5,871 nucleotides of DNA from an uncultured Clostridium sp. (lineage in GTDB: Bacteria > Bacillota > Clostridia > TANB77 > CAG-508), in the NCBI GenBank assembly GCA_900557475.1, contig USTA01000061.1, forward strand, positions 1 through 5,871. Direction: 5' to 3'. A model generated the notes under the pieces. It had not been told where the DNA came from. It saw nothing but the letters and a program-made list of their open reading frames with translations, and did not search any database. The stretch's first letter is position 1; each line of letters starts with the position of its first letter. Made by a program: the position numbers and the translations under genes. Of the stretch, positions 1 through 4,952 are shown piece by piece.

Positions 1-224
1 TATGTATATGCTCTCAAATGTCCTGAATTTAGTATGAATGTTATATATATAAGTATATCTGCTGTTATTGTCCAAAATATTATATCTTCTATATAAGTTA
101 AAATATCAGATGTTTTTATAGTTTTTCTTAGAGCTCTAAAAATATCGAATAACACGCAAATAATAATTCCAGTACAAGCATAAACCAAAAACATCCCAAG
201 TTGTGTATTTAAAATTCTTTCCAT
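1..224 (-). CDS. yabQ: Sporulation protein YabQ, N-terminal part (runs off left edge)
   Basis: YabQ is a membrane protein of the spore-forming mother cell, needed in Bacillus for a proper spore cortex; its biochemical role is not established. Reading the minus strand from ATG at 224-222 gives 74 complete codons with no stop before the window edge, so the C-terminal part is missing. The visible protein begins MERILNTQLGMFLVYAC. It has a hydrophobic helix at about residues 10-26, then FDIFRALRKTIKTSD (26-40), TYIEDIIFW (43-51), and a second hydrophobic segment at about 50-65. The arginine-rich FD-x-FR-x-LR element followed by TSD and a YxEDIxFW motif is what I recognise from YabQ. A GGAG at 233-230, five bases before the ATG, fixes the start. 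The gene begins 12 nt after yabP stops, the usual yabP-yabQ order, so the two are very probably co-transcribed. Confidence 0.87.
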   Translation of the reverse strand, partial: MERILNTQLGMFLVYACTGIIICVLFDIFRALRKTIKTSDILTYIEDIIFWTITADILIYITFILNSGHLRAYT

Positions 225-229
225 GTTTT

Positions 230-233
230 CTCC
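230..233 (-). promoter_or_regulatory. Ribosome binding site fixing the yabQ start
   Basis: On the minus strand GGAG is followed by AAAAC and then the ATG at 224. A competing ATG at 235-233 overlaps this site and opens a frame that stops after eight codons, so 224 is the start that fits both ribosome binding site and frame. Confidence 0.7.
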
Positions 234-236
234 ATC

Positions 237-542
237 TTATTTAAAAATCTTTCCTAAAAGATTTCCTGCTGTCTTTTTTTCTTCTTTGTCACTATAATTT
301 AAACTCGATATTTGTCCTTCTATTATTACATCTTGAGTATCTATACTAAGTTTGTTAATCCTTAAGTCTTCCCCTTTTATTGTTAGCATTCCTAGTTCAG
401 TCTCTAGAATTACAATTTGGTCGTCAAAGCTAAGAACGTCTATAACCCCAGATATAGTTAGTTTTTCTCTGTTTTCTAACATAAGATTTTGTACTTGATT
501 AAAATTATCCTTTAAACTGTTTTTTCTTTCCTCTTGTACCAT
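237..542 (-). CDS. yabP: Sporulation protein YabP (YabP/YqfC family)
   Basis: YabP is a small protein made in the mother cell during sporulation and, in Bacillus subtilis, needed with YabQ for normal spore formation; its molecular activity is unknown. The 101-residue product is the usual family length (about 100). It shows the typical layout: a variable polar N-terminus (1-20), then LENREKLTISGV (22-33), a central SFDDQIVILETELGMLTIKGEDL (38-60), NKLSID (63-68), IIEGQISSLNYSD (73-85), and a C-terminal LLGKIFK resembling the family's FFSKLFK ending. The pattern is mostly beta strand with no membrane segment or signal peptide. An AAGGAGG at 554-548, five bases ahead of the ATG, supports the start at 542; M21 has no comparable site. 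It is followed 12 nt later by yabQ. A possible SigE-type promoter lies directly upstream and the lysC terminator separates it from the metabolic genes, so it is probably an independent sporulation transcript. Confidence 0.92.
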   Translation of the reverse strand: MVQEERKNSLKDNFNQVQNLMLENREKLTISGVIDVLSFDDQIVILETELGMLTIKGEDLRINKLSIDTQDVIIEGQISSLNYSDKEEKKTAGNLLGKIFK

Positions 543-564
543 AAGTTCCTCCTTAATTTATCTT

Positions 565-594
565 ATTGTATATTAAATTATATTCACAAAATGT
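565..594 (-). promoter_or_regulatory. Possible SigE-type sporulation promoter for yabPQ
   Basis: On the minus strand TATACAAT (572-565) resembles the SigE -10 consensus CATACAHT. ACATTTT (594-588), 15 nt upstream, resembles the -35 consensus KMATATT at five of seven positions. The predicted start, about 558, lies a few bases before the yabP ribosome binding site, giving a very short leader. The -10 also resembles the SigK pattern CATANNNTA. yabP is SigE-dependent in B. subtilis (established knowledge), which makes the match plausible, but in such AT-rich DNA it can arise by chance. Confidence 0.38.
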
Positions 595-614
595 AATAAT
601 TAGAACTGATATAA

Positions 615-655
615 AAAAAAGCTTATAAAGAAAGAACATCCTTATAAGCTTTTTT
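615..655 (-). terminator. Rho-independent terminator after lysC
   Basis: An inverted repeat pairs 615-630 with 640-655. The core GCTTATAA / TTATAAGC is flanked by A and T runs, and the stem extends inward by a G-U wobble and a G-C pair, leaving a nine-base loop. On the minus strand it starts two bases after the lysC TAG (657) and ends in a run of eight T residues. The structure is nearly symmetric and could also stop plus-strand transcription, but no plus-strand gene is seen nearby. It separates lysC from the yabPQ sporulation genes. Confidence 0.88.
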
Positions 656-656
656 A

Positions 657-1811
657 CTATTTTTCTATATTTTCATGTAGATGATTTAAATATTTAGTAT
701 CTATAATTTGATTAAATAAAATTGATATTTTACAAGCTGATACATCTATATCTACAATATTTTCTTTTATTTCTTCAAATGTGTTTACAGAGGTTTTTAA
801 AATATCTATATGATTTGAAATTCCAGAGCCTACAATAGATATTTTACTAACACAAAGAATTTGAGCCTTTCCTTGCTTTTTATCTAGAATTTTTTCTATC
901 ATAGCTCTATTTTCTTTATTGCTTGTAAAAGATACTTTATTTCCTTCTATACTATATTTTCCAATTTTTATATTATTTTTTATAAGTTCTGAAATTAGTG
1001 TGAAGGGATTTATTCTTCCTTCAAAATTAACTATTATAATATTGTCATTTTTTATAATACTTTTAATTACTGTGTCTTCCATAGAATTACTAATTTTTGT
1101 TCCTATATTGGAATTAAATGTCGATGCTGCAATAATTGGCATATTGTATTTTTCAGCCAATTCTACGCATCTATCATGTAATACTTTAGCACCTTCTCCT
1201 GATATATATGACATCTCTTCATATGAGATAGAATTTAATTTATGTGCTACTTTAACATCTCTAGGGTCAGCAGTATATATTCCGTCTACATCTGAAAAAA
1301 TATAACAATGATCTGCTTTCATTGCTGCTGATATTGCAACAGCAGTAGTATCAGAACCACCTCTTCCTAGTGTTGTAATATTTCCTTCTTTATCCATTCC
1401 TTGGAATCCAGTAACTACAACAATATTTCCTTTGTCTAGTTCCTTATTTATTCTTGCAGTATCTATATTCATAATTTTTGAAGATTGATAATCTTCATTT
1501 GTAAGTATTCCAGATTGCCAACCAGTAAGTGAAATAGCTTTATGTCCTAGCATATTTAATAGTATAGCTAATTTTGCAGCAGATATCTGTTCTCCTGTAC
1601 TTAAAAGAGCATCCATTTCCCTACTATTTGGAATTGATGATAGTTCTTTTGCTTCTTTTATTAAATTGTCTGTTGTTTTTCCTTGAGCTGAAACAACACA
1701 AACAATTCTATTATCTTGTGCTTTTAGCTCAATTATTTTTTCAGCTACAATATTTAAGTTTATATTGTCTGAAACTGAGCTTCCTCCAAATTTTAATACA
1801 ATTGTTTCCAT
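657..1811 (-). CDS. lysC: Aspartate kinase, monofunctional, with divergent ACT domains
   Basis: Aspartate kinase phosphorylates L-aspartate with ATP to L-aspartyl-4-phosphate, the first step towards lysine, diaminopimelate, threonine and methionine, and towards dipicolinate in spore formers; it acts in the cytosol. The 384-residue protein has the full amino-acid-kinase domain: KFGGSSV (7-13), VVSAQGKTTD (39-48), LLSTGEQIS (69-77), VTGFQG (133-138), GRGGSDTTA (149-157), FSDVDGIYTADPR (172-184) and GAKVLHDR (207-214). The lysine, glutamate, arginine and aspartate of the active site are therefore present. Two ACT-like regulatory repeats follow, at about 255-310 and 320-384. Both lack the usual PG turn (NPFTL at 268-272; SNHID at 332-336), and the common STSEIKIS element of ACT2 is VSACKIS (357-363), so feedback control may differ from classical enzymes. 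Length is slightly short of the usual 400 or so. AAAGAGG at 1825-1819 supports the ATG. The upstream 122 nt shows no lysine riboswitch. The paralogue (lysC, dapG or similar) cannot be assigned from sequence alone. Confidence 0.93.
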   Translation of the reverse strand: METIVLKFGGSSVSDNINLNIVAEKIIELKAQDNRIVCVVSAQGKTTDNLIKEAKELSSIPNSREMDALLSTGEQISAAKLAILLNMLGHKAISLTGWQSGILTNEDYQSSKIMNIDTARINKELDKGNIVVVTGFQGMDKEGNITTLGRGGSDTTAVAISAAMKADHCYIFSDVDGIYTADPRDVKVAHKLNSISYEEMSYISGEGAKVLHDRCVELAEKYNMPIIAASTFNSNIGTKISNSMEDTVIKSIIKNDNIIIVNFEGRINPFTLISELIKNNIKIGKYSIEGNKVSFTSNKENRAMIEKILDKKQGKAQILCVSKISIVGSGISNHIDILKTSVNTFEEIKENIVDIDVSACKISILFNQIIDTKYLNHLHENIEK

Positions 1812-1849
1812 TTGTATGCCTCTTTAAAATAATATAACTAAAAAATTTA

Positions 1850-1855
1850 ATTATA
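1850..1855 (-). promoter_or_regulatory. Possible -10 element for lysC
   Basis: A perfect TATAAT lies on the minus strand 38 nt before the lysC ATG, at a distance suitable for a short leader. At 17 nt spacing the -35 position reads AAGCTT, which is poor against TTGACA. In this AT-rich spacer the -10 match alone is weak evidence. Confidence 0.25.
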
Positions 1856-1893
1856 AACTTTATAGTTTAAATAAGCTTTATATTAAGCCCTTT

Positions 1894-1919
1894 ATATATA
1901 ATATAAAAATATTATATAT
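1894..1919. repeat. Perfect AT-only palindrome between the small membrane gene and lysC
   Basis: Two 11-base arms, ATATATAATAT and ATATTATATAT, flank a four-base loop (AAAA on plus, TTTT on minus). All paired bases are A-T. On the minus strand the next bases are AAAGGGC, so there is no T tract as in a standard terminator. It begins 14 nt after the stop codon of the upstream gene (1934), so it could act as a weak 3' end or stabilising hairpin, or reflect only base composition. Confidence 0.5.
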
Positions 1920-1933
1920 TTGTGATTAGAAAG

Positions 1934-2479
1934 TTATTTTCTTTTCTTTTTATTTTCAGGTTTATTTATTCCTTTATTTTTAGTATCAAATGACTTAAAG
2001 AAATTTATAACTTGATTTTTATTTAGCATAATTGTTGGCAAGGATAATATTCCTATGTTCTCTTCATCTAAAATATATGTAATCTTTATCATGTAATAGT
2101 AAATTGGAATAAAGAAAATTCTTTTCTTTTCCTTACACATATATATATTTAAAAGTTTATCATATTTTACATCTGTTTCTTGTGAATTTGCCTTAACTAA
2201 AAGTTGCGTTTCTGTAAGTTCTATTTTATATCTTGCATAAAACATTGCTAGTAAAAATAGTAAAATTAATAACCCTACACTATAAAATACAATTATTATG
2301 TTATTTCTAAATGTGAATGCCAAAAACACTACTATTACTAACAGGATTACAAGCGTTGCTATTCCATAATTTTTAATATAATTTTTAAAATTAGAACTTA
2401 TTTTAAACTTTCTAAAAATATTAGTTACTTGATTATTTTCATCATGATTACATTTGTCATAAATTTCTTTCCACTTCAT
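1934..2479 (-). CDS. Two-helix membrane protein of unknown function, last gene of the acetate cluster
   Basis: I do not recognise this gene with confidence. The 181-residue protein has a polar N-terminus (1-37). Two hydrophobic helices follow at about 39-57 (starting GIATLVILLV) and 61-81 (ending LLFLLAMFY), with a very short RNN link between them, so both ends should lie on the same side, probably the cytoplasm given the positive residues. Next is a strand-rich domain (about 84-165) containing IELTETQLLVKA, VKYDKLLNIY, KRIFFIPIYYY and LSLPTIMLNKNQVINFF. The tail is highly basic (167-181, ending KKKRK). A membrane hairpin followed by a strand-rich domain resembles bacterial PH-like or YcxB-like proteins, but this is only a layout resemblance. 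AGGAAGAGG ahead of the ATG at 2479 supports the start. It follows ackA copy 2 by 25 nt, so it is probably in the same transcript. No catalytic motif is visible. Confidence 0.8.
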   Translation of the reverse strand: MKWKEIYDKCNHDENNQVTNIFRKFKISSNFKNYIKNYGIATLVILLVIVVFLAFTFRNNIIIVFYSVGLLILLFLLAMFYARYKIELTETQLLVKANSQETDVKYDKLLNIYMCKEKKRIFFIPIYYYMIKITYILDEENIGILSLPTIMLNKNQVINFFKSFDTKNKGINKPENKKKRK

Positions 2480-2504
2480 TTTTTCCTCTTCCTAAACTAA
2501 ATAA

Positions 2505-3698
2505 TTAGTTTCCAAATGCAAGTCTTTTTGTATCTCTTGCAATTACAAGTTCTTCATTTGTAGGTACTATCCATACTGGAATACTAGAATCATCAGAAGA
2601 AATACAAACTTCCTCTCCCCTAGCTTGATTTTTTTCATTTTCTAGTTTTATTCCCATAAAAGCTAAATTATCACAAATACCTTGTCTTATTCTAACTTGA
2701 TTTTCGCCAACACCTGCTGTGAAAGTTATAACGTCAATTCCTTGCATAGATACAGCATATTTTGCTATTGTTTGAGCAATTATATATTTATAGTAGCTAA
2801 GTGCTAATTTTGCTCGTTTATTTCCTTCTTCTGCTGCTTTTTCTATATCTCTTACATCTTTGCTAACTCCAGAAATTCCCCAAAGACCAGAATCTTTATT
2901 TAATACATCTTCCATTTCTTTAGGAGATAATCCTTCATTTTCCATTAAGAATGTTACTATTGAAGGATCTAGGTCTCCGGCACGTGAACACATTGGTATT
3001 CCTGAAATAGGTGTAAGCCCCATAGAAGTTTCAACTGACTTTCCTCCTTGAATAGCACAAATACTTGCTCCTTGACCTAAGTGGCAATTTACTATTTTTA
3101 AATCTTTTACATCTTTTCCTAAAAGTTCAGCAATTCTATTTGCAACATAATAATGTGATGTACCATGGAAACCATACTTTCTAACTTTATATTTCTCATA
3201 ATATTCATATGGTATTGGGTAAATATATCTTTCCTCTGGTATTGTTTGATGGAATGCTGTATCAAAAACTGCAACCATAGGTTTTCCTGGCATTAATTCT
3301 TCACATGCCCTTATTCCTATTAAAGAACATGGGTTATGTACTGGAGCTAAGTTTGAGCAATCCTCTATTGTTTTTATTACTTCGTCATTAATAACAACAG
3401 ATTCTTTAAAAACTTCACCTCCATGAACAGTTCTATGTCCAATTGCACTTATTTCATCTAAACTTGCAATTGCTGGATAATCTTTATTTAATAACTGTTC
3501 AATAGCAAAATTTAAAGCTTCTTTATGATTTTTAACTGGATTATTAAGCACATATTTTTCTCCACCTATTTTATGCGTTAAAAATGACTCTTCCCCTATT
3601 CTTTCATATGTTCCCTTTGCTATTACCTCTTCATTTTCCATATTAATTAATTGATATTTTAATGAAGAGCTTCCGCAATTGATAACTAAAATTTTCAT
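2505..3698 (-). CDS. ackA: Acetate kinase, second tandem copy (divergent active site)
   Basis: Acetate kinase interconverts acetyl phosphate + ADP and acetate + ATP in the cytosol. At 397 residues it is full length. Signature VINCGSSSLK (5-14) and GHRTVHGGE (87-95) are present. Using the Methanosarcina thermophila enzyme as reference, catalytic R91, D148, H180, R241 and E384 correspond to R89, D146, H178, R239 and E382, all kept. The acetate pocket keeps V91, F177 and P230, but L122 becomes V120 (APVHNP). The usual MGTR is MCSR, so G239 and T240 become C237 and S238. N211 is Q209 (HLGQG), also true of copy 1. These changes suggest altered kinetics or acyl-group preference, for example propionate; that is inference. 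A propionate or other short-chain kinase is the main alternative. AGGAGG five bases before the ATG supports the start. It lies 34 nt after copy 1 and 25 nt before the small membrane gene. About 62% of residues match copy 1. Confidence 0.94.
   Translation of the reverse strand: MKILVINCGSSSLKYQLINMENEEVIAKGTYERIGEESFLTHKIGGEKYVLNNPVKNHKEALNFAIEQLLNKDYPAIASLDEISAIGHRTVHGGEVFKESVVINDEVIKTIEDCSNLAPVHNPCSLIGIRACEELMPGKPMVAVFDTAFHQTIPEERYIYPIPYEYYEKYKVRKYGFHGTSHYYVANRIAELLGKDVKDLKIVNCHLGQGASICAIQGGKSVETSMGLTPISGIPMCSRAGDLDPSIVTFLMENEGLSPKEMEDVLNKDSGLWGISGVSKDVRDIEKAAEEGNKRAKLALSYYKYIIAQTIAKYAVSMQGIDVITFTAGVGENQVRIRQGICDNLAFMGIKLENEKNQARGEEVCISSDDSSIPVWIVPTNEELVIARDTKRLAFGN
2734..3266 (-). repeat. 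ackA-paralogue segment with near-identical DNA tracts (member in copy 2)
   Basis: This segment aligns to 3962-4494 in the first ackA with a constant offset of 1228 and no indels across the anchor tracts. Within it, 2734-2774 (41 nt) and 3220-3266 (47 nt) are identical to the other copy, and 3019-3106 matches at 85 of 88 positions. Between these tracts the two genes diverge in sequence. The identical tracts include synonymous third positions. Confidence 0.8.
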
Positions 3699-3732
3699 TT
3701 TTACCTCCTAATTGTATTAAATTTTATATATT

Positions 3733-4929
3733 CTACATTGTAGTTACTATTTTTTCTGTATCTTGAGCTATTAGCATTTCCTCGTTTGTAGGTACTACCC
3801 ATACCTCTATTTTAGAATCTGGGCAAGATACTTTTCTTTCTATGTTTTTGCCATCATTTAATTTTTTATCTAATTTTACACCAAAGCATTTTAATAGTTC
3901 ACAGATTTCTTCTCTATCTTCTATTCCCTTTTCACCAACTCCAGCTGTAAAAGTTATGACATCAATTCCTTGCATAGATACAGCATATTTTGCTATTGTT
4001 TGTGCTACATCATATAAAAATATATCCATTGCAAGTTTTGCATTATGGTCTCCTGCCATAGCCTCTGCTTCTACATCTCTAAAATCTACTGAAACCTGTG
4101 AAACTCCATAAATTCCAGATTTATTATTTAAAATCTTATTCATTTCAGATTCTGTTAAGTTTTCCTTTTGCATTAAATATGTAACAACAGAGGGATCTAA
4201 ATCACCTGAACGTGTTCCCATTGGAATTCCTCCAAGAGGAGTAAATCCCATAGAAGTTTCAACTGACTTTCCTCCTTGAATAGCGCAAATACTTGCTCCT
4301 TGACCTAAATGGCAGTTTACTATTTTTAAATCTTCTATATTAGCTTTTTTTAGTTCTGCCACTCTGTTTGCAACATAATTATGTGAAAGACCATGAAAAC
4401 CATATTTTCTTATTTTATATTTTTCATAATATTTATATGGTATTGGATAAATATATCTTTCCTCTGGTATTGTTTGATGGAATGCTGTATCAAATGCTGC
4501 AACATTTGGTTTACTTGGAAAGAGCTCCATGCATGCTTCTAAAACAGCTAGTGCTGATGGATTATGAAGTGGAGCTAAAGGAATACATTCTTCAATTTCC
4601 TTTTTTACTTCTTCTGTAACTAATACAGAATTTTTAAATTTTTCTCCTCCATGTACAACTCTGTGCCCTATTGCACTTATTTCATCAATTCCAGAAATAA
4701 CACCACAACTTTTACTAGTTAGCTTGGAAATAATAATGTTTAAAGCTTCTTTGTGGTTTTCAACTTCTAGCTCAAATTTGTGTTTTTCTTCTCCTACTTT
4801 ATGCGTTAAAAATGCATTTTTTTGACCTATTCTTTCAAAATTTCCCTTAGCTAGAACAATTCCTAATTGTGTATTAATTAATTGATATTTTAGTGAAGAA
4901 CTGCCCGAATTTAATACTAATATTAGCAT
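3733..4929 (-). CDS. ackA: Acetate kinase, first tandem copy (more canonical)
   Basis: This copy lies directly after pta (23-nt gap) and is the likely main acetate kinase, making acetate and ATP from the acetyl phosphate that Pta supplies. At 398 residues it is full length. It shows VLNSGSSSLK (5-14), GHRVVHGGE (88-96), APLHNP (119-124), AFDTAFHQTIPEE (145-157), KYGFHGLSH (175-183), HLGQGAS (207-213), TPLGGIPMGTRSGDLDP (230-246), FTAGVGE (327-333) and PTNEE (380-384). Against the M. thermophila enzyme, R90, D147, H179, R240 and E383 are the catalytic set, and V92, L121, F178 and P231 form a canonical acetate pocket. Two oddities are Q210 for N211, shared with copy 2, and K334 for N335 in the nucleotide-binding GxGEN element. 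AAGGAG about nine bases ahead of the ATG at 4929 supports the start. It is probably co-transcribed with pta upstream and ackA copy 2 downstream. Confidence 0.96.
   Translation of the reverse strand: MLILVLNSGSSSLKYQLINTQLGIVLAKGNFERIGQKNAFLTHKVGEEKHKFELEVENHKEALNIIISKLTSKSCGVISGIDEISAIGHRVVHGGEKFKNSVLVTEEVKKEIEECIPLAPLHNPSALAVLEACMELFPSKPNVAAFDTAFHQTIPEERYIYPIPYKYYEKYKIRKYGFHGLSHNYVANRVAELKKANIEDLKIVNCHLGQGASICAIQGGKSVETSMGFTPLGGIPMGTRSGDLDPSVVTYLMQKENLTESEMNKILNNKSGIYGVSQVSVDFRDVEAEAMAGDHNAKLAMDIFLYDVAQTIAKYAVSMQGIDVITFTAGVGEKGIEDREEICELLKCFGVKLDKKLNDGKNIERKVSCPDSKIEVWVVPTNEEMLIAQDTEKIVTTM
3962..4494 (-). repeat. ackA-paralogue segment with near-identical DNA tracts (member in copy 1)
   Basis: Partner of 2734-3266. 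The tracts at 3962-4002 and 4448-4494 are identical to the second ackA, and 4247-4334 differs at 3 of 88 positions. They encode the conserved AQTIAKYAVSMQGID, HLGQGASICAIQGG and FDTAFHQTIPEERYIYP regions. Protein constraint explains the shared residues but not fully the shared synonymous bases. Confidence 0.8.
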
Positions 4930-4952
4930 ATTATCAATCTCCTTCTAATATT

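Noticed and set aside
209..235. Alternative yabQ start at the ATG 235-233
   Set aside because: That frame stops after eight codons; the ATG at 224 has a well-placed GGAG and gives the family N-terminus.
919..1837. Plus-strand open frames at 919-1305 and 1574-1837
   Set aside because: They lie wholly or almost wholly inside the well-supported lysC on the other strand, resemble no family, and have skewed composition (leucine- or isoleucine-rich) typical of antisense frames.
1894..1919. AT palindrome as a standard intrinsic terminator
   Set aside because: It has no G-C pairs and on the minus strand is followed by AAAGGGC rather than a T run, so it is recorded only as a repeat.
1812..1933. Lysine riboswitch or T-box leader upstream of lysC
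   Set aside because: The spacer is too short and too AT-rich for an L-box, and I see no T-box sequence or terminator/antiterminator pair.
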